From NCBI GenBank assembly GCA_030037515.1, contig JASHRE010000080.1, positions 1 through 6,194 on the forward strand: a DNA stretch of 6,194 nt, read 5' to 3'. The stretch is from Candidatus Sulfotelmatobacter sp. GTDB lineage: Bacteria > Acidobacteriota > Terriglobia > Terriglobales > Acidobacteriaceae. The notes beneath the pieces were generated by a model. It did not search any database. It saw nothing but the letters and a program-made list of their open reading frames with translations, and was not told the DNA's origin. This document shows, in pieces, positions 1 through 6,194 of this stretch; within the stretch, counting starts at the first letter, position 1; each line of letters starts with the position of its first letter. A program made the position numbers and the translations under genes.

Positions 1-1263
1 GTAATAGTCGATCGTGTTCAACGCCGTGATCGCCGGATCATTCCAGCCATGATAGAGAATCAGCTTTCCTCCGCGGGCCTTGAATGGCTTGAGGTAGGGA
101 TCTGTAGCGTTCAGGGCCTCGGCGTTTCTCTCATTGGCTACCTTCAGGTCCGCATCAACGTTGAACGTCTTGTAGTCCCAATCGGACTTCCCGAATACAA
201 AGTCGGAAAAGAATCCGTTGCCGAAAAACGCCATCAGACTCTTCACGGGCGCCGGGCCAGTGATCCAGAGTCCCCAGCCACCGTCGCCCTCTTCGCCGCC
301 GGGCAAATAGCCGGGGTAAACCACGTGGCCTTTGGAATCAAGCGTTCCCGCGTAGAGTTTCTTCAGCGCAGTGACCTGCGCTACCGTCAGGCATTTGTCT
401 GAATCCTCTCCCTTGCACTGTATCGTCGCGGGATCGAAGTGACACTGCCGCGGATCGTTCAGAATACCATCGTGCACGCCGTCCAACTCGTCGCAGGCGG
501 CGTTTACCGCCGCTGCAATCGTGGGAATCTTTGCCGGAGGAATGAAGCTGGCCGAATCCAGCGTCAGGGTCTGGGTGTCATAAACTGCAGTCGCAAGCAG
601 AGCAGTCCAGTAGTTCGCCGGAGCGCCAGCTAAGATTCCGTCATAGTCGTCGGGATAACGTTGGGCTTCCATCAGCGCCTCACGTCCGCCGTCGGAACAT
701 CCGGCAAAGTATGAGCGCTGTGCAGGCTTGGAGTAATAAGCCGCGATTACCGTCTTGGCGACACGCGTCATCTCATGTATTCCGCGATGACCGAAGTCGA
801 TAATCTTTTCCGGGTGCCCCTTCGCCCAATCCGCGTCGATCGGAGATCCTGTATGGCCCGCGTCAGTCGCGGTCGCCGTGTACCCAGCCTTCACCGCCAT
901 TGCGAGTTGCATATGGTCAATAAGTCCGGCGAATCCGCCGTTGCCGATCCCCTGCAGCTTGCCATTCCATCCTGAGACCGGAAGCCAGACTTCGAGTTTG
1001 ATGTCGGAGTCCGAGGTCGGCTTCGCCTCGGCAACGACCCGGCAGAAGGCCGGAAGACTCTTATATAGAGGCGAGAGATCGGTTCCGCTAAACGGCGCAG
1101 GAGGGCCGTTGAACGTGCCCGCCGAAATCGTCTGCGCAAGCGCAATCGTGGTGTTAGGAATCTTTGCCGCAGTCAAACGCTCGCAAGCGTCCTGGGCGTA
1201 GACTGCCGTGCTGGAACACAGCAGTATGAACGCGACAGCCCATCGGGAAGATCTTTCTTTCAT
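1..1263 (-). CDS. Tannase/feruloyl esterase family protein, secreted (C-terminus outside window)
   Basis: The reading frame is open from an ATG at 1263 to the window edge: 421 codons, against roughly 500-580 residues usual for the family (PF07519), so the C-terminal part is missing. The family contains serine hydrolases that cleave ester bonds of gallate, ferulate and related aromatics. Residues 1-23 look like a signal peptide: a basic start (KERSSR), a hydrophobic stretch, and a cleavage site VYA|QD, so the enzyme is probably exported. The nucleophile elbow GCSDGG is at residues 188-193, with Ser190 as likely nucleophile next to Cys189; the family pairs this Cys in a disulfide near the catalytic His. 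The acid is probably Asp409 in HGWNDPAI. The catalytic His should lie just past the edge. A lid region with CDELDGVHDG (257-266), followed by Cys274 and Cys283, resembles the family's calcium-binding loop. The substrate (tannin, feruloyl or another aromatic ester) cannot be told from the sequence. The family call is secure. Confidence 0.93.
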   Translation of the reverse strand, partial: MKERSSRWAVAFILLCSSTAVYAQDACERLTAAKIPNTTIALAQTISAGTFNGPPAPFSGTDLSPLYKSLPAFCRVVAEAKPTSDSDIKLEVWLPVSGWNGKLQGIGNGGFAGLIDHMQLAMAVKAGYTATATDAGHTGSPIDADWAKGHPEKIIDFGHRGIHEMTRVAKTVIAAYYSKPAQRSYFAGCSDGGREALMEAQRYPDDYDGILAGAPANYWTALLATAVYDTQTLTLDSASFIPPAKIPTIAAAVNAACDELDGVHDGILNDPRQCHFDPATIQCKGEDSDKCLTVAQVTALKKLYAGTLDSKGHVVYPGYLPGGEEGDGGWGLWITGPAPVKSLMAFFGNGFFSDFVFGKSDWDYKTFNVDADLKVANERNAEALNATDPYLKPFKARGGKLILYHGWNDPAITALNTIDYY

Positions 1264-1268
1264 CTGTG

Positions 1269-1275
1269 CTCTCCT
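1269..1275 (-). promoter_or_regulatory. Ribosome binding site of the tannase-family gene
   Basis: Read on the minus strand this is AGGAGAG, five bases before the ATG at 1263. It supports that start codon, which is also the one that gives a proper signal peptide. Confidence 0.7.
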
Positions 1276-2184
1276 GAGCCTCAGTTTCTGGTTTCGCCGA
1301 CCATTGGGCGGCAATCTTAGGCGGGCTCACGTGGGCAGTCAATCGGCCCGCCCTGATTCCCCATCGGCGTGCGGAGGAGTCTGTGACTGTTAGCGAGTGG
1401 TCGGCAATTGGGAAGCCACCTCTGGTTTGCCCGTTACTCGAAAAAAATGCTTGGCAGGATCAATTCAGTGGGCGGCGCCAAATCTGCTTCGTAAGCAAAA
1501 CGTCGAAGGGAATCACGGCACTTTTACGACCGAGAAGAATACAAATGGAGCGGTCACGAGCACGAATCGAACAAGGCCTTTGCGAAGGGACATGAGCGGA
1601 CCTCCTACTCGAGCAGCCTTTGGGCCGGTTCCTCGATGGCGACGGGAATTCTGGTGGCATAGCAACAGAAGGTTGCCTTATTCTGCCGTTAAAATCCGGG
1701 AATTCAGGAATTCCAAGTGTTGCTAAATGAGGGCACCACGGATTTCCAGTTTTGGAACGCGGGGCGTCAACCGTGGGTACCAGGCGTTTGCACGTGCGCC
1801 CTCTTTTTCATCTGACCACATCGAAATCGCACCTATCACGACATCAGTTTGGACACTGGCCGCGGCCTTTCTTCAACTCACCACGCGCACCATCGTGATC
1901 GATCCCCTCCCACACTGCGGGCTCTCACGGGTGATGAAATCATCAATGCTGTTGTAAGTGGCGCAAGTTGTGAATCGCGGTTCTGTGCAAATAACCCACG
2001 CTAGGATATTACTGCGTACCTCCTCGAACGGTTTATGCACAGGGATACCAATGAAGTTTTACGTGTTTGTCATCTTCACGGCATCATCCGGTAATTTTCC
2101 ACCGATAAGGTTGCCTCCGTTCACTCTGGGGTTCAGTCCGGTTCACAACCAAAAAACAACGTCTAGCAGTGAGGAGGACAAGGT
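1276..2184. other. Intergenic stretch of about 900 bases with no supportable gene
   Basis: Both strands were read. The open frames here (the longest about 110 codons, near 1397-1726 on the plus strand) lack convincing ribosome binding sites and give low-complexity, Arg/Ser-rich translations typical of non-coding GC-rich DNA. The promoter of the leftward tannase-family gene should lie in the first 100-150 bases, but no clear -35/-10 pair stands out. Near 1640-1715 the motif GGGAATTC occurs twice, and a third GGAATTC follows the second copy almost at once; this seems incidental. The right half (about 1950-2180) is visibly richer in A and T. It may be relic coding sequence like the region that follows, but I found no family motif in it. 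Confidence 0.5.
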
Positions 2185-2425
2185 ATGTCTCTATTGAAAG
2201 TTCTGACGGAAGTCCGACGATACTCTACTGTTGTATAAGCTTAGTAGGATTAGTGGCCAACATGGGAGCACCTCTCAGTACTTAAGCGCAAGTGCAAGGT
2301 AAGGACCTATCACTCCCATCAACCATGTGATCGTAATCATCGGCGAAAACCGCAGTTTCGATCACGTATTATCTTTACGAGCATCCGATGACATGCCTGC
2401 ACTGCGGGGCAGACATAGTGGTTAG
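2185..2425 (+). pseudogene. N-terminal remnant of a secreted phosphoesterase (phospholipase C / acid phosphatase family)
   Basis: The diagnostic piece is at 2306-2377, which reads PITPINHVIVIIGENRSF followed by DHVLSL. This matches the conserved start of PF04185 phosphoesterases (phospholipase C and AcpA-like acid phosphatases). In that family the Glu and Asn of the ENRSFD motif (here at 2345-2350) bind the active-site metal. Upstream, an ATG at 2185 follows a strong GAGGAGG and begins MSLLKVLTEVRRYSTVV before a stop at 2236. A second frame (2235-2282) continues with hydrophobic SLVGLVANMGAPLS, and the third frame gives LSASAR, a stop at 2300, then the conserved block. Pieced together, this is a normal signal peptide leading into the mature enzyme, broken by at least two frameshifts and one stop. 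Homology ends around 2377 and the frame closes at 2423-2425, so nearly all of a protein usually several hundred residues long is missing. The family is clear; how the signal-peptide pieces join is inferred. Confidence 0.72.
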
Positions 2426-2633
2426 CTCTCCCAGAGAGCAAATCGTCATTGCTTGCGGGACGTGCCCTGTTTGCAAAAAGGAATTTGTGATTGTGGACGG
2501 AAAGCTGTCGAGAGAAAGGCCGCAACCGCCAATCTGTACACTTGACGTTGCAAGCGCTTCCACAAGGGATAATTTCGACGCCGGCCCACTACCCAAAGCT
2601 CGCTCACCGGGCAGGAGTCTGTTCAGTGGTTAA
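2388..2633 (+). CDS. Small Cys-rich, zinc-ribbon-like ORF (81 aa), possibly a relic
   Basis: I do not recognise a specific family. The first 38 residues have a zinc-ribbon look: Cys3-x2-Cys6-Gly, then Cys23-x2-Cys26-x2-Cys29 followed by KKEFVIVDGKL, a beta-hairpin-like pattern. Four of these five cysteines could hold one zinc ion. The remaining part (after about residue 44) is Pro/Ser/Arg-rich and looks unstructured or non-coding. No good ribosome binding site precedes the ATG, and the start lies inside the end of the phosphoesterase remnant in another frame. Its stop (2631-2633) overlaps by two bases the stop of the broken membrane-protein gene on the other strand. It could be a real small protein, a fragment of a larger zinc-ribbon protein joined here by a deletion, or a chance ORF. 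The spacing of the cysteines argues mildly against chance. Confidence 0.35.
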   Translation: MTCLHCGADIVVSSPREQIVIACGTCPVCKKEFVIVDGKLSRERPQPPICTLDVASASTRDNFDAGPLPKARSPGRSLFSG

Positions 2634-3378
2634 TGAAATGCACGAAAGCAATTTAGCACCCACGTGGCGAAACCCTGCCAGAACGCCGTGTGCCCGATGG
2701 GTGTCCGAATCTGCTGAAGGAATACGACAAAGACGATTCCCCACAGTGGCGCGATGAATCCTTCTTGCGGACCATAGGTCGTATCCAGCCAGCAACAACA
2801 GCAGTGCGAAGCAGCAGATTTGGGCTGCCTGGAGATTCCACCACCGTACCGAAACAGTCCAGCGGACAAAAGCTGCGTCGGTAATCATGATCGTGGCAAT
2901 CAGCATGAGCCGCTTATACGCAGCGGGGGGAACGCCCCGGAAAACCCAAGTAAATCAAGGTCACGAAGGCCCCCATGTCGGCAATGGGGACGGCATAGAA
3001 GGCCTTTTGCGAGACTCCAATATTGCCCGGAACAAGTGTCTGGCCATGCTATCGGTGGCTACCATAACGCCGAGGATGACCATCAGACATGCTATCGCGA
3101 ACCCAAGCAGACCCAGGCGGCGATGCAGATCCACCCGCCCGCTGGCGACCAGCGAGGTTTGGGTGGTCAGCAGAACGATCCAGGAGGTGAAAACTGCGCC
3201 ATGGATGTGAACGAGCAGGTTAGGCAGTGGAGCGCGAAACAGCCCAGCCAGATAGTAGCTGCGTGCGAACCCGATAAAGACTGTGGCGAGAATAATCAAC
3301 AGCCAAGCCGGGGAAAAAGAAATCGCCGGAGCGGAAAGTACTGCGGTCACAGTCGGACTGGAGTGGGCTGGTCGCCAT
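2630..3378 (-). pseudogene. Conserved multi-pass membrane protein, broken by four frame changes
   Basis: A protein of about 245-250 residues can be followed across this stretch only by changing frame. It starts at the ATG at 3378, and RSGDFFFPGLA is read in the first frame. At about 3310 it moves to a second frame giving LLIILATVFIGFARSYYLAG, LLVHIHGAVFTSWIVLL and GRVDLHRRLGLLGFAIACLM. At about 3030 it returns to the first frame (PGNIGVSQKAFYAVPIADMG). At about 2943 it goes back to the second (FRGVPPAAYKRLMLIATIM, then FALLLLLAGYDLWSARRIHR). At about 2745 it enters the third (WGIVFVVFLQQIRTPIGHTA) and stops at 2630. The pieces join without gap or overlap and resemble an uncharacterised membrane protein I associate with acidobacterial genomes, with HIHGAVFTSW, VDLHRRLGLLGF and AAYKRL as its fixed points. 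About five or six membrane helices would be expected. No function is known to me. Loss of function is likely unless the frame changes are sequencing errors. Confidence 0.75.
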
Positions 3379-3764
3379 AGTGTCCCGAAAAGACGCGCAC
3401 GGCCTTTTCCTGCGCAATGAGAAGTATTGTAGTGCGGTACAGACCGCTCTCACTTCCGACCAGACCGCATGACTGATCAGGAAGTACGCCGCGGCACCGA
3501 TGGTTCGACACACCAAAGAAATAGCATTCCGCAGAATTTTGTTTGTGGCGGGTGAGGGCTCCTTACGGGGTGCGTTGATGCCGTTGCGCGCGAGCTGTGG
3601 CCTTAACTCGCTAGGCTCTTTGGAGGCTTACGCTCTAGCAAGACCTGTGACTGAGGCGGCTTGTCTTGCGGTTTCTTAACTCGTTCGATCGGCGCCCCGA
3701 GCCTTGCGATCCTCGAGGGTTCGTCGCAAGCGCGGTTTCTAACACAATGACGATGAGTTTTCTG
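3379..3764. other. Non-coding stretch before the sdh operon
   Basis: No gene is supported on either strand. A minus-strand frame extends upstream of the membrane pseudogene to an ATG at 3516, but that extension has no recognisable content and the start at 3378 fits better. The phrase CTTAACTCG occurs twice (near 3602 and 3675), followed by different sequence. An inverted repeat lies at 3703-3730 and is listed separately. The 5' signals for the rightward sdh operon should be in the last 100 bases. Confidence 0.5.
3703..3730. repeat. Inverted repeat, 7-bp arms
   Basis: CTTGCGA (3703-3709) and TCGCAAG (3724-3730) are perfect inverted copies around a 14-base centre that itself contains the palindrome CCTCGAGG (3711-3718). 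It lies about 115 bases upstream of sdhC. It could be an operator or a chance structure; there is no T-run, so a classical terminator is unlikely. Confidence 0.35.
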
Positions 3765-3770
3765 TATGAT
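3765..3770 (+). promoter_or_regulatory. Candidate -10 element of the sdhC-sdhA operon
   Basis: TATGAT differs from the sigma-70 consensus TATAAT at one base and sits 76 bases before the sdhC start. No good -35 box is seen at 16-18 bases; CTAACA at 3739-3744 is the nearest resemblance but is spaced too far away. Treat this as a weak candidate only. Confidence 0.2.
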
Positions 3771-3775
3771 GGCTA

Positions 3776-3803
3776 CCGCCCGCGTTCAACCATAGGCGGG
3801 CGG
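3776..3803 (+). repeat. GC-rich hairpin in the likely sdhC leader
   Basis: CCGCCCGC (3776-3783) and GCGGGCGG (3796-3803) are perfect inverted copies separated by a 12-base loop. Eight G-C pairs make a stable stem. It lies 33 bases upstream of the SD sequence of sdhC. If transcription starts just after the TATGAT at 3765, the hairpin would form the very 5' end of the message, where such stems can protect mRNA. It has no following T-run, so it is not an ordinary intrinsic terminator. Confidence 0.4.
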
Positions 3804-3835
3804 GGCTGGACCGCAAGCGAGTTAATGCGCGAGTG

Positions 3836-3841
3836 AGGAGG
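3836..3841 (+). promoter_or_regulatory. Ribosome binding site of sdhC
   Basis: A perfect AGGAGG lies four bases before the ATG at 3846. The spacing is short, but the match is complete and it decides the start codon. Confidence 0.75.
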
Positions 3842-3845
3842 CCCG

Positions 3846-4625
3846 ATGTCGAGGATTGATGTCCCATTGTCGCGCTCCGGTTTCGGACAAACGCAGCGCG
3901 AAGATAACTGGTGGATACAGCCACTTTTCGTGTTTCTCGGGCTATCTGCATTCATTGTTTACGCGACCTGGGCAGCCTTCCAGGGGCGACACTTCCGGTT
4001 CGGACCATATCTCTCGCCCTTTTATTCGCCTGAATTGTTTGGCAATCCCAATGAGGGCTGGTTTGGTTCAAGGCCAAGCTGGATGCCGGCCTGGGTGACG
4101 GCAGCGATGCTCATTCTGTGGGCGCCCGGTGGCTTCCGCGTAACGTGCTACTACTACCGCGGTGCATATTACAAAGCCTTTTGGGCAGATCCTCCTTCCT
4201 GCACGGTGGGGGAGCCGCGTAAGAGGTACCTCGGCGAGGGCTCCTTTCCATTGATTTTGCAAAATATCCACCGCTATTTTCTTTATTTTGCCCTGGTATT
4301 TCTCATCGTCCTAGCGCGCGACGTATGGAACGCATTCTGGTTCAACGGACGGTTTGGCATTGGTCTCGGCACTCTCGTCTTGCTGACGAACCTCGCGCTA
4401 CTCACCTGCTACACCTTCAGCTGCCATTCGCTTCGTCATCTGGTCGGCGGTTTTCGCAATCAGTTGTCGCGGGCTCCTGCCCGCAAAAAGGTCTACCACT
4501 GCGTGAGTTGTTTGAATCGCCGTCACATGCTGTTTGCATGGTGCAGCCTCTTTATGGTGGCGTTTGCGGATCTTTACGTGAGGTTGTGCTCGACGGGCGT
4601 GTGGAGGGATTGGAGAATCGTTTAG
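3846..4625 (+). CDS. sdhC: Succinate dehydrogenase membrane anchor subunit, Sdh1-like
   Basis: This 259-residue integral membrane protein should anchor the catalytic subunits of complex II and carry electrons to quinone. Five membrane helices are visible, at about residues 25-45, 83-101, 137-158, 170-190 and 226-247. Family hallmarks are NWWIQPL at the start, FGPYLSPFYSPELF (52-65), APGGFRVTCYYYRGAYY (93-109), DPPSCTVGEPRKRY (115-128), LQNIHRYF (138-145), YTFSCHSLRHLVGG (189-202), LNRRHML (223-229) and DLYVRL (242-247). This resembles the single large anchor of the mycobacterial Sdh1 type and its acidobacterial relatives, not the paired small SdhC/SdhD of E. coli. Cys101, His142, Cys193, His194, His198 and His227 lie in or next to helices. 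The mycobacterial Sdh1 anchor is reported to hold a membrane-embedded Rieske-type [2Fe-2S] cluster, so these residues are candidate ligands. The stop codon overlaps the sdhA start by one base, which indicates one operon with coupled translation. The start is fixed by AGGAGG at 3836. Confidence 0.88.
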   Translation: MSRIDVPLSRSGFGQTQREDNWWIQPLFVFLGLSAFIVYATWAAFQGRHFRFGPYLSPFYSPELFGNPNEGWFGSRPSWMPAWVTAAMLILWAPGGFRVTCYYYRGAYYKAFWADPPSCTVGEPRKRYLGEGSFPLILQNIHRYFLYFALVFLIVLARDVWNAFWFNGRFGIGLGTLVLLTNLALLTCYTFSCHSLRHLVGGFRNQLSRAPARKKVYHCVSCLNRRHMLFAWCSLFMVAFADLYVRLCSTGVWRDWRIV

Positions 4626-6194
4626 TGGCCGAGTACGTAACCCACGAGCACGACGTTCTCGTCATCGGCGCAGGAGGTGCCGGCCTGCGCGCTGCAGTCG
4701 AGGCTTCGGCCGCCGGGGCGAGCGTTGCTGTCATTTCGAAATCCCTCCTTGGTAAAGCTCACACGGTCATGGCAGAGGGTGGCATAGCTGCCGCGATGGG
4801 AAATGTGGACGACCGGGACAATTGGCGCGTTCACTTTGCCGACACGATGCGTGGCGGCCAATACCTGAGTAACTGGCGGATGGCAGAGCTGCATGCCAAG
4901 GAAGCCCCGGCACGCGTCCGCGAATTGGAAGCGTGGGGTGCTCTTTTCGACCGCACGAACGATGGACGAATCCTGCAGCGGAATTTCGGCGGTCATCGCT
5001 ACCCTCGGTTGGCGCACGTCGGTGACCGCACCGGCCTGGAGATGATCCGCACGCTGCAAGACCACGGAGTCCATCTCGGTTTGGATGTTTTCATGGAACA
5101 CACAATCGTCAGGCTGTTGAAGGATGGCGAGCGCATCGTGGGAGCGTTTGGATACGACCGCGAGCGCGGACGGTTTCATCTTTTCCGGGCGAGGGCGGTG
5201 GTTCTAGCCACGGGAGGAATTGGCAGGGCTTACAAGATCACCAGCAACAGCTGGGAATACACAGGCGACGGTCACTCGCTCGCCTACCATGCGGGTGCGG
5301 CTCTAATGGATATGGAATTTGTGCAGTTCCATCCGACGGGCATGATCTGGCCGCCAAGCGTGCGCGGCATTCTGGTTACAGAAGGAGTGCGTGGCGAGGG
5401 AGGAGTCCTGCGGAACAGAAACGGAGAGAGGTTCATGTTCACAGACATTCCTTCGCTCTACATAAGCCAAACCGCTAAATCAGAGGAGGAGGGCTGGCGT
5501 TACACCCAGGGCGATAAAGACGCGAAACGTCCTCCCGAACTACTGACACGCGACCACGTCGCGCGTTGCATCCGGCGTGAGGTTCGGGAAGGACGCGGGA
5601 GCCCGCACGGTGGTGTTTTTTTGGACATCGCATGGATCAGCGAGAAAATTCCAAATGCTGCCGAGCATATAAAGAAGAAGCTGCCCAGCATGTATCACCA
5701 GTTCAAGCAGCTTGCCGACATCGATATTACGCGGGAGCCGATGGAAGTGGGCCCCACAACGCACTACATGATGGGAGGGGTCCGGGTTGACGCCGATTCC
5801 CAAATGTCCGACGTTGCTGGATTGTTTGCGGCAGGAGAATGCGCAGCGGGCCTGCACGGATCCAATCGGTTGGGCGGGAATTCTCTTTCGGATCTGTTGG
5901 TTTTCGGCCAGCGAGCCGGGGAATACGCGGCGGCTTTCGCCAGAGAACACTCTTTCGGCAACGTCGATAATGGTGAACTCAAATCCGCGGAAAGGTGGGC
6001 GCTGCAACCGTTTGAGCGTAAAGATTCTGATAATCCATATGCCGTACAACATGCGTTGCAAGAGGTGATGCAGGACCTGGTGGGGATCGTCCGTCAGGAG
6101 CAAGAGATGCTCGAAGCTCTCGATCGCATTCGAGAACTAAAGATTGGGAGTGAGCGGGTCAGTGTTGATGGAAATCGAGAATACAATGCGGGCT
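4625..6194 (+). CDS. sdhA: Succinate dehydrogenase flavoprotein subunit (C-terminus outside window)
   Basis: This subunit oxidises succinate to fumarate with covalently bound FAD on the cytoplasmic face of complex II. The window shows 523 codons; relatives have about 570-650, so the end is cut off. In order: the dinucleotide-binding loop VIGAGGAGL (13-21); the covalent-FAD histidine His46 in KAHTVMAEGG; FVQFHPTGM with active-site His236 and Thr238; TEGVRGEGG with Glu253 and Glu258; Arg309 in LTRDHVAR, matching the catalytic Arg286 of E. coli SdhA; His380 in HYMMGG; and Arg415 in SNRLGGNSLSDLL, matching E. coli Arg399. All key residues are present, so the enzyme should be active. Between the GERFM motif and Arg309 there is a longer, charged segment than in E. 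coli, as seen in Sdh1-type enzymes. The start is GTG at 4625, sharing its G with the sdhC stop (TAGTG); GGAG at 4612-4615 lies nine bases upstream. Fumarate reductase is a possible alternative direction, but context favours succinate oxidation. sdhB is expected next. Confidence 0.96.
   Translation, partial: MAEYVTHEHDVLVIGAGGAGLRAAVEASAAGASVAVISKSLLGKAHTVMAEGGIAAAMGNVDDRDNWRVHFADTMRGGQYLSNWRMAELHAKEAPARVRELEAWGALFDRTNDGRILQRNFGGHRYPRLAHVGDRTGLEMIRTLQDHGVHLGLDVFMEHTIVRLLKDGERIVGAFGYDRERGRFHLFRARAVVLATGGIGRAYKITSNSWEYTGDGHSLAYHAGAALMDMEFVQFHPTGMIWPPSVRGILVTEGVRGEGGVLRNRNGERFMFTDIPSLYISQTAKSEEEGWRYTQGDKDAKRPPELLTRDHVARCIRREVREGRGSPHGGVFLDIAWISEKIPNAAEHIKKKLPSMYHQFKQLADIDITREPMEVGPTTHYMMGGVRVDADSQMSDVAGLFAAGECAAGLHGSNRLGGNSLSDLLVFGQRAGEYAAAFAREHSFGNVDNGELKSAERWALQPFERKDSDNPYAVQHALQEVMQDLVGIVRQEQEMLEALDRIRELKIGSERVSVDGNREYNAG

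Noticed and set aside
49..402. 117-codon open frame on the plus strand
   Set aside because: Antisense to the tannase-family gene, which has a complete signal peptide, catalytic motifs and ribosome binding site.
1397..1726. 109-codon open frame on the plus strand in the intergenic stretch
   Set aside because: No ribosome binding site, no motif, and an Arg/Ser/Trp-rich composition expected of random GC-rich sequence.
2630..3378. Programmed ribosomal frameshifting as an explanation of the frame changes
   Set aside because: Four shifts in one gene, with no slippery heptamer followed by a pseudoknot at the junctions, are better explained by decay or sequencing indels.
2820..3380. 186-codon open frame on the plus strand
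   Set aside because: It is antisense to the broken membrane protein; its translation is low-complexity and rich in Gln, Asn and Arg, while the minus strand gives clear hydrophobic helices.
3560..3720. Possible tRNA or other structured RNA gene
   Set aside because: No cloverleaf, T-loop (GTTCGA context with a paired stem) or CCA end could be assembled from this stretch.
3776..3803. Intrinsic terminator
   Set aside because: The stem is strong but is followed by CGGGGCTGGA and not by a T-run, and no rightward intact gene ends just before it.
4622..5179. 185-codon open frame on the minus strand inside sdhA
   Set aside because: It is the antisense shadow of a highly conserved flavoprotein segment; no ribosome binding site and no recognisable domain.
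5540..6103. 187-codon open frame on the minus strand inside sdhA
   Set aside because: Antisense to the HYMMGG and NRLGGNSL region of sdhA, whose codons explain the openness; no homology seen.

Overview
The window looks like a piece of a chromosome from an acidobacterium (Acidobacteriota, Terriglobia-like) or a close soil relative. This is an inference from three things. The base composition is moderately GC-rich. A secreted tannase/feruloyl-esterase-family enzyme is present. The succinate dehydrogenase has a membrane anchor of the single-subunit, mycobacterial Sdh1-like kind, placed directly before the flavoprotein gene. No rRNA, tRNA, CRISPR array or intact mobile element was seen.

Layout: (1) Positions 1-1263, minus strand, hold a tannase/feruloyl esterase-family gene with a signal peptide and a clear ribosome binding site; its C-terminus runs off the left edge. 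(2) Positions 1276-2184 hold no gene I can support. (3) Positions 2185-3378 are a small gene graveyard. It contains the N-terminal stump of a secreted phosphoesterase (phospholipase C/acid phosphatase family) broken by frameshifts and a stop. A short Cys-rich, zinc-ribbon-like ORF follows. Convergent to it is a conserved multi-pass membrane protein gene whose reading frame changes four times. (4) Positions 3379-3845 are a non-coding stretch with two inverted repeats and a weak promoter candidate before the sdh operon. (5) Positions 3846-6194, plus strand, hold sdhC and sdhA, which overlap by one base; sdhA is cut off by the right edge.

How the genes work together: the SdhC anchor and the SdhA flavoprotein should form, with an iron-sulfur SdhB expected just downstream, a membrane succinate:quinone oxidoreductase (complex II) linking the citric acid cycle to the respiratory chain. 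The tannase-family enzyme is an independent, exported hydrolase of plant-type aromatic esters. The stretch between them appears to be decaying sequence. The main points for a second look are the Cys/His pattern in the membrane anchor, which may hold an iron-sulfur cluster, and the two broken genes.
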